Part shown: one piece after another, positions 8,559 through 17,311 of the stretch
Layout: each line of letters opens with the position of its first letter
Numbering within the stretch: position 1 is the stretch's first letter
Source: Gluconacetobacter diazotrophicus PA1 5
Lineage (GTDB): Bacteria > Pseudomonadota > Alphaproteobacteria > Acetobacterales > Acetobacteraceae
Length of the DNA: 64,000 nt
Assembly: GCF_000067045.1 (NCBI RefSeq)
Contig: NC_010125.1
Coordinates: 212,001-276,000 of the forward strand
Direction: 5' to 3'
Notes under the pieces: model-generated
The model's input: only the letters and a program-made list of their open reading frames with translations
Database searches by the model: none
What the model was told of the DNA's origin: nothing
Translations under genes and position numbers: made by a program

Positions 8559-9811
8559 CCTGCCGCGCCCCGCGCGACGGGCCGGGCATGGATCATGCGG
8601 CGCGGCATCGTCAGCGCCGCCGCCGCGCCGCACAGGATGATGCCGGCGGTGATGTAGAAGACGCCGTGGAAATTGCCCGTGGCCTGCAGCAGGTAGCCCG
8701 TCATGATGGGGGCGGCGATTCCCAGGCCGTTGCTGAAGGTCAATGTCAGGCCGGTGACCGATCCCAGCAGGTCGTGCTCCACGACCAGATCGGCCAGCAG
8801 CGCCATGTTGGCCCCCGTACCCGCAGCCATGAAGGCCATGGACACGGCCAGCAGGGGAATGATCGTGCCGGCGGTGGTGCAGAACGGCAGCAATCCCATC
8901 AGCGCGGCCAGGACCAGGAAGACGGCCACGACATGGCGGCGCGCGCCACGGACCAGCGGCCGCCCGGCCATCAGCCGTTCGCCGGCCTTGCCCGCGGCAA
9001 GCGACAGGACCGCGGCCCCGCAATAGCAATAGGCGGTGTCGGTCCCTGCCTGCACCATGTCCAGGTGCAGCACCTGCCGCAGCACCAGCGGCAGCCACGA
9101 CATCAGCAGGAAGTTCGCGTAATTGGCGCAGCATTGGGCAATGACGACCCCCCAGAACGAGGACGAGGCGAACAATGTCGGCACGGACAGGATCCCGTGC
9201 CGCATCGTCCGGGTCCGTTCCACCTGCGCGGGATGGGCGAGCCACCACGCCACCGACCACAGCAGGCCGCCCGCCCCCAGGATGCCGAAGGCGGGCCGCC
9301 AGCCGAAACGCGCGATCAGCCATGCGCCCGCCGCGGCGCCGGATGCCAGGCCGATCGGAATGCCGCAGATAAAGGCCGTCATCATCAGGCCGCGCTCGGT
9401 GGGGGGGGCCCAGGCCCGCACCACCTTGTTGCCCAGGGAGAAGGTCGGTGCCTCGCCAATTCCCAGCAGCACGCGTGTGGCGATGAAGGCCGGAATGGTG
9501 GCGGCCATGCTGCCCAGGATCATGGCCATCGACCACAGCGCCACCGCCAGGGCGCCGACGGTGCGCGCACCCAGCCTGTCCAGCAGGATCGCGCTGGGCA
9601 GGTTCAGGATGAAATAGGACCAGAGAAAGCTGGACAGCACCCAGCCGATTTCGCCCGGCGTCAGGCCGAATTCATGGGCGATCGACGGCATTCCGACCGA
9701 AAGCGCCGCCCGGTCCCCATAGCAGATGACGCACATCGCAACCGCCAGCGCATAGATCACGTAGCGGAAAGGACGCGGTGTCACGACATCGGGGCGGACG
9801 ATATTCAGCAA
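8555..9811 (-). CDS. MFS transporter, probable anion:cation symporter family
   Basis: 418 residues with about twelve hydrophobic segments. The N-terminal segment VIYALAVAMCVICYGDRAALSVGMPSI, read with its downstream SSFLWSYFILNLPSAILLDRLGART, matches the layout of ACS-type carriers (galactonate/glucarate/phthalate-like). It is the first gene of the coupled run MFS-pxpB-pxpC-pxpA-accB-accC-carrier and overlaps pxpB by four bases, so it likely imports the ring compound across the inner membrane after the TonB receptor has taken it through the outer membrane. Substrate not deducible from sequence. Confidence 0.85.
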   Translation of the reverse strand: MLNIVRPDVVTPRPFRYVIYALAVAMCVICYGDRAALSVGMPSIAHEFGLTPGEIGWVLSSFLWSYFILNLPSAILLDRLGARTVGALAVALWSMAMILGSMAATIPAFIATRVLLGIGEAPTFSLGNKVVRAWAPPTERGLMMTAFICGIPIGLASGAAAGAWLIARFGWRPAFGILGAGGLLWSVAWWLAHPAQVERTRTMRHGILSVPTLFASSSFWGVVIAQCCANYANFLLMSWLPLVLRQVLHLDMVQAGTDTAYCYCGAAVLSLAAGKAGERLMAGRPLVRGARRHVVAVFLVLAALMGLLPFCTTAGTIIPLLAVSMAFMAAGTGANMALLADLVVEHDLLGSVTGLTLTFSNGLGIAAPIMTGYLLQATGNFHGVFYITAGIILCGAAAALTMPRRMIHARPVARGAAG

Positions 9812-9857
9812 GGGGCGCTATCCTGTAAACTGCGTGTGGGGGCCTAACTGAAAATCC

Positions 9858-9883
9858 GACCGGGGGGATGAGCGCGGCCGGTC
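9858..9883 (-). terminator. Possible terminator after the TonB receptor gene
   Basis: A six-base inverted repeat GACCGG/CCGGTC with a 14-base loop overlaps the receptor stop codon and, in the minus-strand direction, is followed by GGATTTTC. The loop is long and the T-run short, so this is a weak candidate. Confidence 0.3.
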
Positions 9884-12509
9884 AGAAATTCAGGCCCGTT
9901 CGCACATAGTACATTCCACCGTTGAAGCCGTAGGGCGAAAAGAACGAATATTTATAGGCGTTGAAGGACGTGGCGATCGATTTCGGGTTCAGGCGCGTGG
10001 GATATTTGTCGCCGAGGTTGTTGGCGCCGACCGCGACGGTCCATTGCGGCAGGACCCTGTAGGAAACTTCGATGTTGGTGATGAAGGCGGGCCGCTGGAC
10101 AAGCCACAGATTGGTCGGCAGGCTGGGTGTCGCCGCATAGATCAGAGAGCCGTAGCGCGATTCCTGAACGAAGGCCGACCATCTGCCCCGGCTCCAGTTC
10201 ATGCTCAGGTTCTCGCGGTTCTTGGGCGCCGAATGCAGCAGGACGGTCCGGGCATATTGATTGAAATAGGCCAGATTCATGCTCTGAAGAACCTGGGGCA
10301 CGGCATTGGAACTGCGGATCTCGTTGTCGGTCAGGCTGACGCTGAACGCGAAACGGAACGTCCCCAGCCGCCTGGTAGGAAGGGAGTAGTCGGTTGCGAT
10401 ATCGCCGCCGTAGGTCGCCGTATTGACCGGATTCGTATAGTACGAGGCATAGGTTACATTGCCCAGGCCGGCACTGGCCAGCAATGCGCCCACACCCGCG
10501 CCGCCCAGTGTCGTGGTGCTCGCCAGGCGGTCGTTGATTGCGATGTAATAGAGATTTCCCGTCACATGCCAGTTGTCGACCGGTGTCGCATCGACGCCGA
10601 CGCTGTAGCTGCGGGAATACTCGCCCTTCAGCGCGTGGGCGCCGAGGGCGCGGGCCGGCGCGCTGTTGCTGGGAAGCTGGTCGATCGAATAGGTCGCGAA
10701 AGGCGCCGAGTAGAAATAATATTCCTGACCGAGCGTGGGGGGGCGATAGCCGGTGTTGATGCTGGCCCGCAGCGCGAACCGGTCGGAGAAATTATAGCGC
10801 GTGCCGACCGACCCGGTCGTCACGGTGGCCAGGTTGTTATAGCTGGTCGCGCGGCCGCCCAACGTCCATTCCCAACGCGGCAGGACGTAGAAATCCAGAT
10901 TGACGTGCCCGTCATAGACGTCGCGGTTCTGGTTGGTGACGGCCAGCGGGGGATTGCCCGCGTGGTCGGCCGACCCCGGATTGGCGGTCTTGCCGGCGTT
11001 CGGCCCTTCCAGGATCGGAACGCCGCCGTCGCCATAGGATTCGTAGACGCCCGGCCCCATGGCGAACATGTCGCGACGATATTCCGCGCCGAATTCCACA
11101 TTGGCCAGCTTGGGCAGGAAGCCCAGGCGGAGCGCGTGTGACGCCCTGAAGCCGGCCGTCAACTGGCTGGTCACGGCCGAACCGGTATCGAATTTCGTCG
11201 GGCTGTTCACGCCATAGGTGGGATTGTCGGTGTCCTGCATCCAGTAGCGCTGGATGTCGCGGCCATAATTGACATAGGTGTCCCAGTTGAATCCGGCCGT
11301 CGTGCCCTTGAAGCCGTTATCGACCTCGAAATCGTTTTCCTCCAGGTCGAGATAGGGCTGCATGCCGTTCGGCCAGATTGCGTTGACGGTCAGGTCGTCC
11401 GCCGCGGACCGGAAATTCTCGGCCGCGTTGACGCGTCGGTGACCATAGGTGTCGGTCGAATAGAACTTGATGCTGTCGGTAATGGGAATGCCCATATTGG
11501 CGGAAATCGACTCGCGCGTCTGCTTCGGGATGCCCAGGATGCGCTGGATGTTGCGGCCCAGCGCCGCGGCGCGCGGATCGACCTGGCCGCCGGGCAGCGC
11601 ATAATACAGGTCGTTGGGATACGTCGCGGGGTTGATGTAGTCGCCCGTGCGCGAGGTCGGCAATTGATGGGTGATCTGGGCGGAGAGGTCGAGGTAACCG
11701 CCGTGGCGGCCGATCGCGAACCCCTTGGTGATCGAACCGTCCAGGGCCTGTCCGTCACCCGCGTAATAGCCGCTGTTCTTGAAATTGGCCGACAGGCCCT
11801 GCGTATCTTCCTTCAGGACGATATTGACCGCGCCCGCAATAGCATCCTGGCCGTAGAGCGCGGTCGCCCCTTCCGTAATGACTTCGATATGGTCCACCGC
11901 GCCCACCGGAATCAGGGAGATATCGGCGGGTTCCGTGCCCCAGTTCGGTCCGGCGTTCGCATTGAAATTGGCGCCCAGATGCCGGCGGTGCCCGTTGACC
12001 AGAATCAGCGTCTGGTCGGCGGACAGGCCGCGCAACTGCATCGTCTGTACGAACGCATTGTTGCCCACGCCCGGCAGCGGGGGCGCCGAAACGGATGGCA
12101 TCATCTGCGACAATGCCTGGATCAGGTTGGTCTGGCCCGTGGCCTTGAGGTCCGATGCGCTGATGACCGTCACCTGCGTCGTGCTGTGGCGTCGTGTCGA
12201 GGTCGAAAGCACATTGTTGCCGGGCGCGGCCGTGCCGCTGACGGTAATATCCTCGGACGACGTCTTCAGCGCGCTGCTGGCCGCGGCTTTATCGGCGGCC
12301 TGCCGCTGCGTGGCGCCCTGCGCGGGGGCGCCATGCGTGGCGGGGGCGGGCTTGTGCCGCGCGGGCTTGCGGGGCTGTGTCACCTCGGACGGATCGGGCG
12401 ATGTCGTGGCTGCATAGGCGGGGCCGAAGGCGCCCTGCAGCAGAAGCGCGCCCATCGCGGCGCTGCCGAGAAGAAAAGTCTTCGCCCCGGAATGCTTTGG
12501 CATCGTCAC
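9882..12509 (-). CDS. TonB-dependent outer membrane receptor
   Basis: 875 residues. A signal peptide covers about 1-33 (hydrophobic LLGSAAMGALLLQGAFG, then A-Y-A cleavage), followed by a low-complexity Pro/Lys/Ala linker. The plug domain (about 85-230) contains LRGLSADQTLILVNGHRRH and the conserved EVITEGATALYGQDAIAGAVN. The rest is a beta-barrel ending in an aromatic residue (VRTGLNF). Receptors of this type import large or scarce solutes with TonB energy. A strong TAGGAGG precedes the start. It lies 70 bases upstream of the MFS-pxp-acc operon on the same strand, so it likely supplies that pathway. It is paralogous to the receptor at 51647-54286. Confidence 0.92.
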   Translation of the reverse strand: MTMPKHSGAKTFLLGSAAMGALLLQGAFGPAYAATTSPDPSEVTQPRKPARHKPAPATHGAPAQGATQRQAADKAAASSALKTSSEDITVSGTAAPGNNVLSTSTRRHSTTQVTVISASDLKATGQTNLIQALSQMMPSVSAPPLPGVGNNAFVQTMQLRGLSADQTLILVNGHRRHLGANFNANAGPNWGTEPADISLIPVGAVDHIEVITEGATALYGQDAIAGAVNIVLKEDTQGLSANFKNSGYYAGDGQALDGSITKGFAIGRHGGYLDLSAQITHQLPTSRTGDYINPATYPNDLYYALPGGQVDPRAAALGRNIQRILGIPKQTRESISANMGIPITDSIKFYSTDTYGHRRVNAAENFRSAADDLTVNAIWPNGMQPYLDLEENDFEVDNGFKGTTAGFNWDTYVNYGRDIQRYWMQDTDNPTYGVNSPTKFDTGSAVTSQLTAGFRASHALRLGFLPKLANVEFGAEYRRDMFAMGPGVYESYGDGGVPILEGPNAGKTANPGSADHAGNPPLAVTNQNRDVYDGHVNLDFYVLPRWEWTLGGRATSYNNLATVTTGSVGTRYNFSDRFALRASINTGYRPPTLGQEYYFYSAPFATYSIDQLPSNSAPARALGAHALKGEYSRSYSVGVDATPVDNWHVTGNLYYIAINDRLASTTTLGGAGVGALLASAGLGNVTYASYYTNPVNTATYGGDIATDYSLPTRRLGTFRFAFSVSLTDNEIRSSNAVPQVLQSMNLAYFNQYARTVLLHSAPKNRENLSMNWSRGRWSAFVQESRYGSLIYAATPSLPTNLWLVQRPAFITNIEVSYRVLPQWTVAVGANNLGDKYPTRLNPKSIATSFNAYKYSFFSPYGFNGGMYYVRTGLNF

Positions 12510-12817
12510 GGCCTCCTAAATGTGTAGGCGGCAGACTGCCCGCAATGATCTGCGAACATATCTAAATCACACACATAACGAGCACGAAACTAAATGGCTC
12601 TTCAAGATTTTTATGGCCCGGGGAAACTTTTTTTGCGGACGCAGATAACAGGTCTTCGGAAATTTATGATTTAATAAGGAAAATCGGTAAGGGCCGCCAT
12701 GGCCGGGCATGCGCAATCTCCTTGACCCTCTCTTTGTATAAAATGTAGAACGAAACTGAGAGACAAAAATATCGCATTATTATTGATGTCAGAGACAAAA
12801 TAATTGATGGTTGTCCC
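12510..12817. other. AT-rich divergent intergenic region between TonB receptor and LysR genes
   Basis: 308 bases without a gene, clearly more AT-rich than the surroundings. It must hold the promoters of the receptor (minus) and of the LysR operon (plus). I can point to direct repeats at 12759 and 12791 and to an ATTATT/AATAAT inverted repeat (12779-12784 with 12799-12804); no convincing -35/-10 pair with correct spacing was found by eye. Confidence 0.6.
12759..12800 (+). repeat. Direct repeats AGAGACAAAA, 32 bases apart
   Basis: AGAGACAAAA occurs at 12759-12768 and again at 12791-12800, with similar flanks (TGAGAGAC..., TCAGAGAC...). The 32-base period is about three helical turns, and the second copy ends 17 bases before the LysR start codon. 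This placement fits a regulator-binding pair, perhaps for autoregulation; that is inference. Confidence 0.4.
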
Positions 12818-13723
12818 ATGATCTCGGAACTCCGCACGTTTTCCGCAGCCGCCCGGCTGGGAAGTTTTGCCGCCGCCGCGGAGCGCGTCGGGCTGACGCA
12901 ATCCGCCGTCAGCGCGCAGATCAGGCGGCTGGAGCAGGAACTGGGCCATGCCCTGTTCGAGCGCACCGGGCGATCGGTGACCCTCAGTGCGGCCGGGCAC
13001 CTGTCCCTTGGCCATGCCGAGAACATTCTCGCCCTGTTCGACAAGATGCGGGACCCCGCCGCCGATATCGTCGTGCATGGACGGCTGCGTGTCGGGGCCA
13101 TTTCCACCACCCATACGACGATTCTGGCCCCGGCGGTGGCCAGTCTCAGGGTGAATTATCCCGCGCTTACCCTTCATATCGTGCCGGGCGTGTCGATGGG
13201 GCTGATGGATCGCCTGGATGCCGGCGAGCTCGATGCCGTCATCATCGTGCGGCCGCCTTTCGGGCTGATGCCGCATCTGGGCTGGCATCCGCTGGTCAGG
13301 CAGCATTTTGTACTGGTCGTTCCGGCGCACCTGCCGCCGGACGACTGGCGGCAGATCATCATCAGCCAGCCCTTCATCCGATACGACCGCCGGTCGTTCG
13401 GCGGCCGGACCGTCGATCGCTTCCTGCAGGCGCAGGGCATCGTACCGAACACGGCGATCGAGACGGAGGAAGTCCATGCCATCCTGCAGATGGTCGCCAG
13501 TGACATGGGCGTTGCCATCGTTCCGTACATCCTGGCTGTGCGCGCCATGCCGAATATCCGTGTGGTCCCGCTGGGGGAACACACGATCCTGCGCGAGATC
13601 GGGGTGCTGACGATGCTGAGCTGGACCTCTCCCGCCCTGGACGCCCTGATCGCCCATCTGGTGCAGGCCTGCCCGGGGGACGAGCTTCCGTCCGACGCAC
13701 GGGCCGGGGAGCAGGCTCCATGA
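12818..13723 (+). CDS. LysR-family transcriptional regulator
   Basis: 301 residues. The N-terminal helix-turn-helix is clear: LRTFSAAARLGSFAAAAERV followed by GLTQSAVSAQIRRLEQELG, then a type-2 periplasmic-binding-like effector domain from about 88. It is first in a coupled plus-strand operon: its stop overlaps the ATG of the M20 amidohydrolase (13720-13723, ATGA). Being cotranscribed with its likely targets and divergent from the TonB receptor, it probably controls both sides of the locus in response to the imported compound or a product. Confidence 0.9.
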   Translation: MISELRTFSAAARLGSFAAAAERVGLTQSAVSAQIRRLEQELGHALFERTGRSVTLSAAGHLSLGHAENILALFDKMRDPAADIVVHGRLRVGAISTTHTTILAPAVASLRVNYPALTLHIVPGVSMGLMDRLDAGELDAVIIVRPPFGLMPHLGWHPLVRQHFVLVVPAHLPPDDWRQIIISQPFIRYDRRSFGGRTVDRFLQAQGIVPNTAIETEEVHAILQMVASDMGVAIVPYILAVRAMPNIRVVPLGEHTILREIGVLTMLSWTSPALDALIAHLVQACPGDELPSDARAGEQAP

Positions 13724-14985
13724 CCGTCATGCCACCCGCGCTGGACGACGCACGCGCGTTATTCGCCCGTCTGCACACGATCGGCTTCGACGGGCTGGGA
13801 ATGACCCGTGCGTCGTACGGCGACGGCGAAAACCAGGCGCATGCGCTGCTGGCGGACATGGCGCGGGCACGCGGCCTGCTGGTGCGCCGCGATTGGGCCG
13901 GCAACCTGTTCATCACCCTGCCGGGCCGCGACCGGACATTGCCGGCGGTGATGACCGGATCGCATCTCGACACCGTGCCTTGCGGCGGCAATTACGATGG
14001 CGCGGCCGGCGTGCTGGCGGGCTTTTCCTGCCTGTGCGGCTGGGTGGACGCAGGATACGTGCCGGCGCGCGACGTGGTCCTGATCGTCACCCGGGCCGAG
14101 GAAAGCGTGTGGTTCCCGGTCTCGTATATCGGCAGCAAGAGCGCCTTCGGACTGCTCGAGGACAGCGCGCTGGCGGCGGTTCGCCGTGACGATGGACAGA
14201 CCCTGGCCGATCACATGCGCGCCTCGGGCGGGCAGCCCGATTGCATCCGTACCGCGCCGGTGCTGCGGCCGTCCGACCTGGCGTGTTTCGTCGAACTGCA
14301 TATCGAACAGGGGCCGGTCCTGCCGGCGGCCGGCGTGCCGGTCGGCATCGTGACGGGCATCTGTGGCAGCGTGCGCTATCGCGCGGCGACCATCCACGGG
14401 CGCTATGCCCATTCCGGCGCAACGCCGCGTGCGTTCCGCGCCGACGCGGTCATGGCGGCGGCGACGCTGATGACGGTGATGCAGGCCGAGTGGCGCAAGG
14501 TCGAAGCCGAAGGCGGCGAGATGACGCTGACCTTCGGCGTCTGTCATACGGATGCCGCCCAGGCGAATTTCAGCGCCGTTGCCGGACGGGTCGATCTCAG
14601 TATCGATATCCGCTCGCGCGATCATGGCCTGCTCGAGCGTATGGAGGCGGCCCTGCTGGCGCACACCCGGGCTGTCGAGGACGAGTATGGTGTCCAGATC
14701 GATCTCGGCGCCCGCACGCAGAGCGCGCCGGCCGCAATGGACGCGACGCTGCAGGCCGAAGCCGTCGCCCTGGCGCGAAAGGCCGGTATCCCGGCGGTGA
14801 CGCTGCCCAGTGGTGCCGGGCATGATGCCGCGATCTTCGCCGGGCAGGGCGTACCCACGGTGATGCTGTTCGTCCGGAACGCCAACGGCAGCCACAACCC
14901 CTACGAGGCCATGGAATTCGAGGATTTCGCCCTGGCGACGCGGCTGCTCGAACGGCTGCTGTACCGGCATGCGGAGCAAGGATGA
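13720..14985 (+). CDS. M20-family amidohydrolase, N-carbamoyl-amino-acid hydrolase / allantoate amidohydrolase type
   Basis: 421 residues, the usual size of the hydantoinase/carbamoylase branch of M20. Metal-binding residues are visible: GSHLDTV with His82 and Asp84, NYDGAAG with Asp93, AEESVWF with Glu127/Glu128, ELHIEQGP with His194, and a C-terminal GAGHDA. The family cleaves the carbamoyl group from N-carbamoyl-amino acids or ureido acids, giving ammonia, CO2 and an amino acid. Next to hyuAB this is the expected second step after hydantoin-ring opening. It is coupled by four-base overlaps to the LysR gene before it and the CapA-like gene after it. Confidence 0.88.
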   Translation: MTVMPPALDDARALFARLHTIGFDGLGMTRASYGDGENQAHALLADMARARGLLVRRDWAGNLFITLPGRDRTLPAVMTGSHLDTVPCGGNYDGAAGVLAGFSCLCGWVDAGYVPARDVVLIVTRAEESVWFPVSYIGSKSAFGLLEDSALAAVRRDDGQTLADHMRASGGQPDCIRTAPVLRPSDLACFVELHIEQGPVLPAAGVPVGIVTGICGSVRYRAATIHGRYAHSGATPRAFRADAVMAAATLMTVMQAEWRKVEAEGGEMTLTFGVCHTDAAQANFSAVAGRVDLSIDIRSRDHGLLERMEAALLAHTRAVEDEYGVQIDLGARTQSAPAAMDATLQAEAVALARKAGIPAVTLPSGAGHDAAIFAGQGVPTVMLFVRNANGSHNPYEAMEFEDFALATRLLERLLYRHAEQG

Positions 14986-16325
14986 TGATGAAGATCGGCC
15001 TGACCGGTGATTCGATTCTCTTTCGGCGCCTGAACAGCACGCAGGATGCCGAAATCCGGCCGCTGTTCGACCTGATCCGGAGCTGTGACGTCAGTTTCAC
15101 GAACCTTGAGCTGGTATCGAACGATTTCATGGGGGACCCGTCCCTGGACCATGGTGGCACGCATTTCGGCGCGCCGTCCTGGGTGCTGGACGAACTGCGC
15201 GACGCCGGGTTCGACCTGTTCGCGGCCGCGACCAATCACAGTCTCGATTACGGTGTCGCGGGCCTGCGGGCCATGCTGGCGGCGCTCGACCGGCGTGACC
15301 TGCTCCATGCCGGGATCGGTGCGAACCTGGAAGAGGCGCGGCGACCGGTCTATTGCACCCGGCCGGCCGGCACGGTCGCCCTGCTGTCCTGCGTGTCCAC
15401 CTTTGCCCGGGGGCAGGAGGCAGCGGCACAGACGGCGCTGATGCCGGGCCGCCCAGGTGTCAATCCGCTGCATTTCAAGCGCACGCATCACGTGACGGCG
15501 GACGACCTGGCCGATCTGACCCGGATCTACGAGCGGCTGGGCCTTCGGCATGTGCTGGACGAAAAGATCCGGCTGGGATTCGCATTTCCGCCCGCGCCCG
15601 GCACGTTGTCCTTCGACGGCGTATGCTTCGCCGCGTCCGACACGGTCCGCACCCGTACGGAGGCCGACGCGGCGGATGTCGCGGACATCGCGCGCTGGAT
15701 CGGCGAAGCGCGGCTGGTGTCGGACGTCGTGATCGTCAGCGTGCATGCGCATGAAAGCGGATATAATGCCGACGGCATCCCCGATGTCGAAATTCCCGAC
15801 GATTTCCTGCGTGCCTTCACGCACGCGGCGGTGGATGCGGGGGCGGATGTCGTCGTCTGTCACGGCCCGCATCTGTTGCGCGGGCTGGAACTGTATCGCG
15901 GCCGCCCGATCTTTCACGGCCTGGGCAATTTCATCGGCCAGAACGAACTCGTCGCACGCCTGCCGATGGATTCCTACGCCGCCTATCGCTGCTCGTCCGA
16001 CGTCACGCCGCATCGCCTCTACAAGGGGCGCAGCGAAAACGACCGCAAGGGTTTCCCCGCGGACCAGCGCTTCTGGGACAGCGTGGTACCGGTCTGCGCC
16101 TACGAGGGGGGCACGCTGTCGGGGATCGACATCCATCCGGTGTCGCTGGGGCTGGGACGGTCGGCCCATCGTCGCGGGACGCCGATGCTGGCCCAGGGGG
16201 CCGAGGCCACGCGTATTCTCGAGGCCTTTGCGGCCCTGTCCCGCCCCTTCGGCACCGAACTGACGATCGCGGACGGGTCGATCCGGCTTCCCCTTGTGCC
16301 CGCGGCCGCCGGAATGGACGCCTGA
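14982..16325 (+). CDS. CapA/PgsA-like metallophosphatase-fold protein
   Basis: 447 residues matching the CapA (poly-gamma-glutamate synthesis) family: N-terminal KIGLTGDSILFRRL, then SFTNLELVS, AATNHSLDYG (metal site), SVHAHESGY, a CHGPHLLRGLELY block and FHGLGNFIGQ. There is no signal peptide or membrane anchor, unlike capsule-associated CapA, so it should be cytoplasmic. Start codons at 14982, 14985 and 14988 are stacked over the preceding stop, so coupling is certain while the exact Met is not. Family members outside capsule loci are largely uncharacterised; its place between a carbamoylase and a hydroxyacid dehydrogenase suggests a hydrolytic step on a peptide-like, amide or phosphorylated intermediate. 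Confidence 0.82.
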   Translation: MMMKIGLTGDSILFRRLNSTQDAEIRPLFDLIRSCDVSFTNLELVSNDFMGDPSLDHGGTHFGAPSWVLDELRDAGFDLFAAATNHSLDYGVAGLRAMLAALDRRDLLHAGIGANLEEARRPVYCTRPAGTVALLSCVSTFARGQEAAAQTALMPGRPGVNPLHFKRTHHVTADDLADLTRIYERLGLRHVLDEKIRLGFAFPPAPGTLSFDGVCFAASDTVRTRTEADAADVADIARWIGEARLVSDVVIVSVHAHESGYNADGIPDVEIPDDFLRAFTHAAVDAGADVVVCHGPHLLRGLELYRGRPIFHGLGNFIGQNELVARLPMDSYAAYRCSSDVTPHRLYKGRSENDRKGFPADQRFWDSVVPVCAYEGGTLSGIDIHPVSLGLGRSAHRRGTPMLAQGAEATRILEAFAALSRPFGTELTIADGSIRLPLVPAAAGMDA

Positions 16326-16329
16326 CGTC

Positions 16330-17289
16330 GTGGCCACCTGTTTCATCACCCAGCCGATCCACCCCGACGCGGTAGCGCATCTGAACGGCGCGGGCATCGC
16401 CACGTGCTATGCCAGCCGCGCGACGATGGAGGTGGCAGCGGCCGAAATCGGCGATGCCGAGGCCGTCATCACCCGCGATCTCGGATTCGATGAAGCCGCC
16501 ATCCGTGCCGCGCCCAACCTGCGTCTGATCGCCTGTCACGGCTCGGGCACCAACAGGATCGCGGTTGCCGCAGCGGCGGCACGGGGGATCTGGGTGACCA
16601 ACGCGCCGAATACGAACAGCCGCTCGGTCGCGGAACTGACCATGGGGCTGATCCTGGCCGCCGCGCGGCGCATTCCCGTCGCCGACCGCGCCGTTCGCGA
16701 CGGGCAGTGGGACTTCCGCTATGCGGCCGGCGGGATCGAACTCGCCGGCAAGACCCTTGGCCTGATCGGTTTCGGCGCGATCGCGCGGCATGTGGCGGTG
16801 ATGGCGGGGGCGGGTTTCGGCATGCGGGTGATGGCCTGGTCCCCCAACGTACCGGACGCGATCTTCGCGCAGGCCGGCGTCATGCGCGCGGACGGGGTGG
16901 AGGCGCTGCTGCGCAGCGCGGACGTCGTCTCCCTGCATCGGCCGGCGGACGCTGCGGGGGCCGCCCCGATCGACGCCGCTGCCCTGGCCCTGCTGAAGCC
17001 GGGTGCGCTGCTGGTCAATACCAGCCGTGGCACCGCGATCGACGGTGCCGCCCTGGTCGCGGCCCTGCGGGCCGGAACGCTGGCCGGGGCGGCGCTGGAC
17101 GTTCTGGCGCAAGAACCCCCGCCCGCGCATGACCCGGTGCTATCGGCACCCGGCCTGGTCCTGACGCCCCATCTGGGCGGTGCGACGGACGAGGCCTTGC
17201 GCCGCACCGCGATGCTCTGCGCCCGGCAGGTCGTCGATGCGCTGGCGGGGCGGGCGCCGGCGCACCGCGTGCAAGCGTCCGGCGCCTGA
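16330..17289 (+). CDS. D-2-hydroxyacid dehydrogenase family protein
   Basis: 319 residues from a GTG at 16330, four bases after the CapA-like stop; an ATG at 16294 in the same frame would overlap that gene by 32 bases. The NAD-binding segment GLIGFGAIARHV is central, and the catalytic triad is visible: Arg in NTSRGTAIDG, Glu in AQEPPPAHD and His in TPHLGGATDE. The family reduces 2-keto acids or oxidises D-2-hydroxyacids (phosphoglycerate dehydrogenase, glyoxylate or hydroxypyruvate reductase type). As last gene of the LysR-M20-CapA operon it probably handles the carbon skeleton left after amide cleavage. Confidence 0.87.
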   Translation: MATCFITQPIHPDAVAHLNGAGIATCYASRATMEVAAAEIGDAEAVITRDLGFDEAAIRAAPNLRLIACHGSGTNRIAVAAAAARGIWVTNAPNTNSRSVAELTMGLILAAARRIPVADRAVRDGQWDFRYAAGGIELAGKTLGLIGFGAIARHVAVMAGAGFGMRVMAWSPNVPDAIFAQAGVMRADGVEALLRSADVVSLHRPADAAGAAPIDAAALALLKPGALLVNTSRGTAIDGAALVAALRAGTLAGAALDVLAQEPPPAHDPVLSAPGLVLTPHLGGATDEALRRTAMLCARQVVDALAGRAPAHRVQASGA

Positions 17290-17311
17290 TCGGCGCCGAT
17301 GCCGCCAGGGA

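Noticed and set aside
12722-12744. TTGACC followed by TATAAA as a sigma-70 promoter
   Set aside because: Only nine bases separate the two hexamers, far less than the 16-18 needed.
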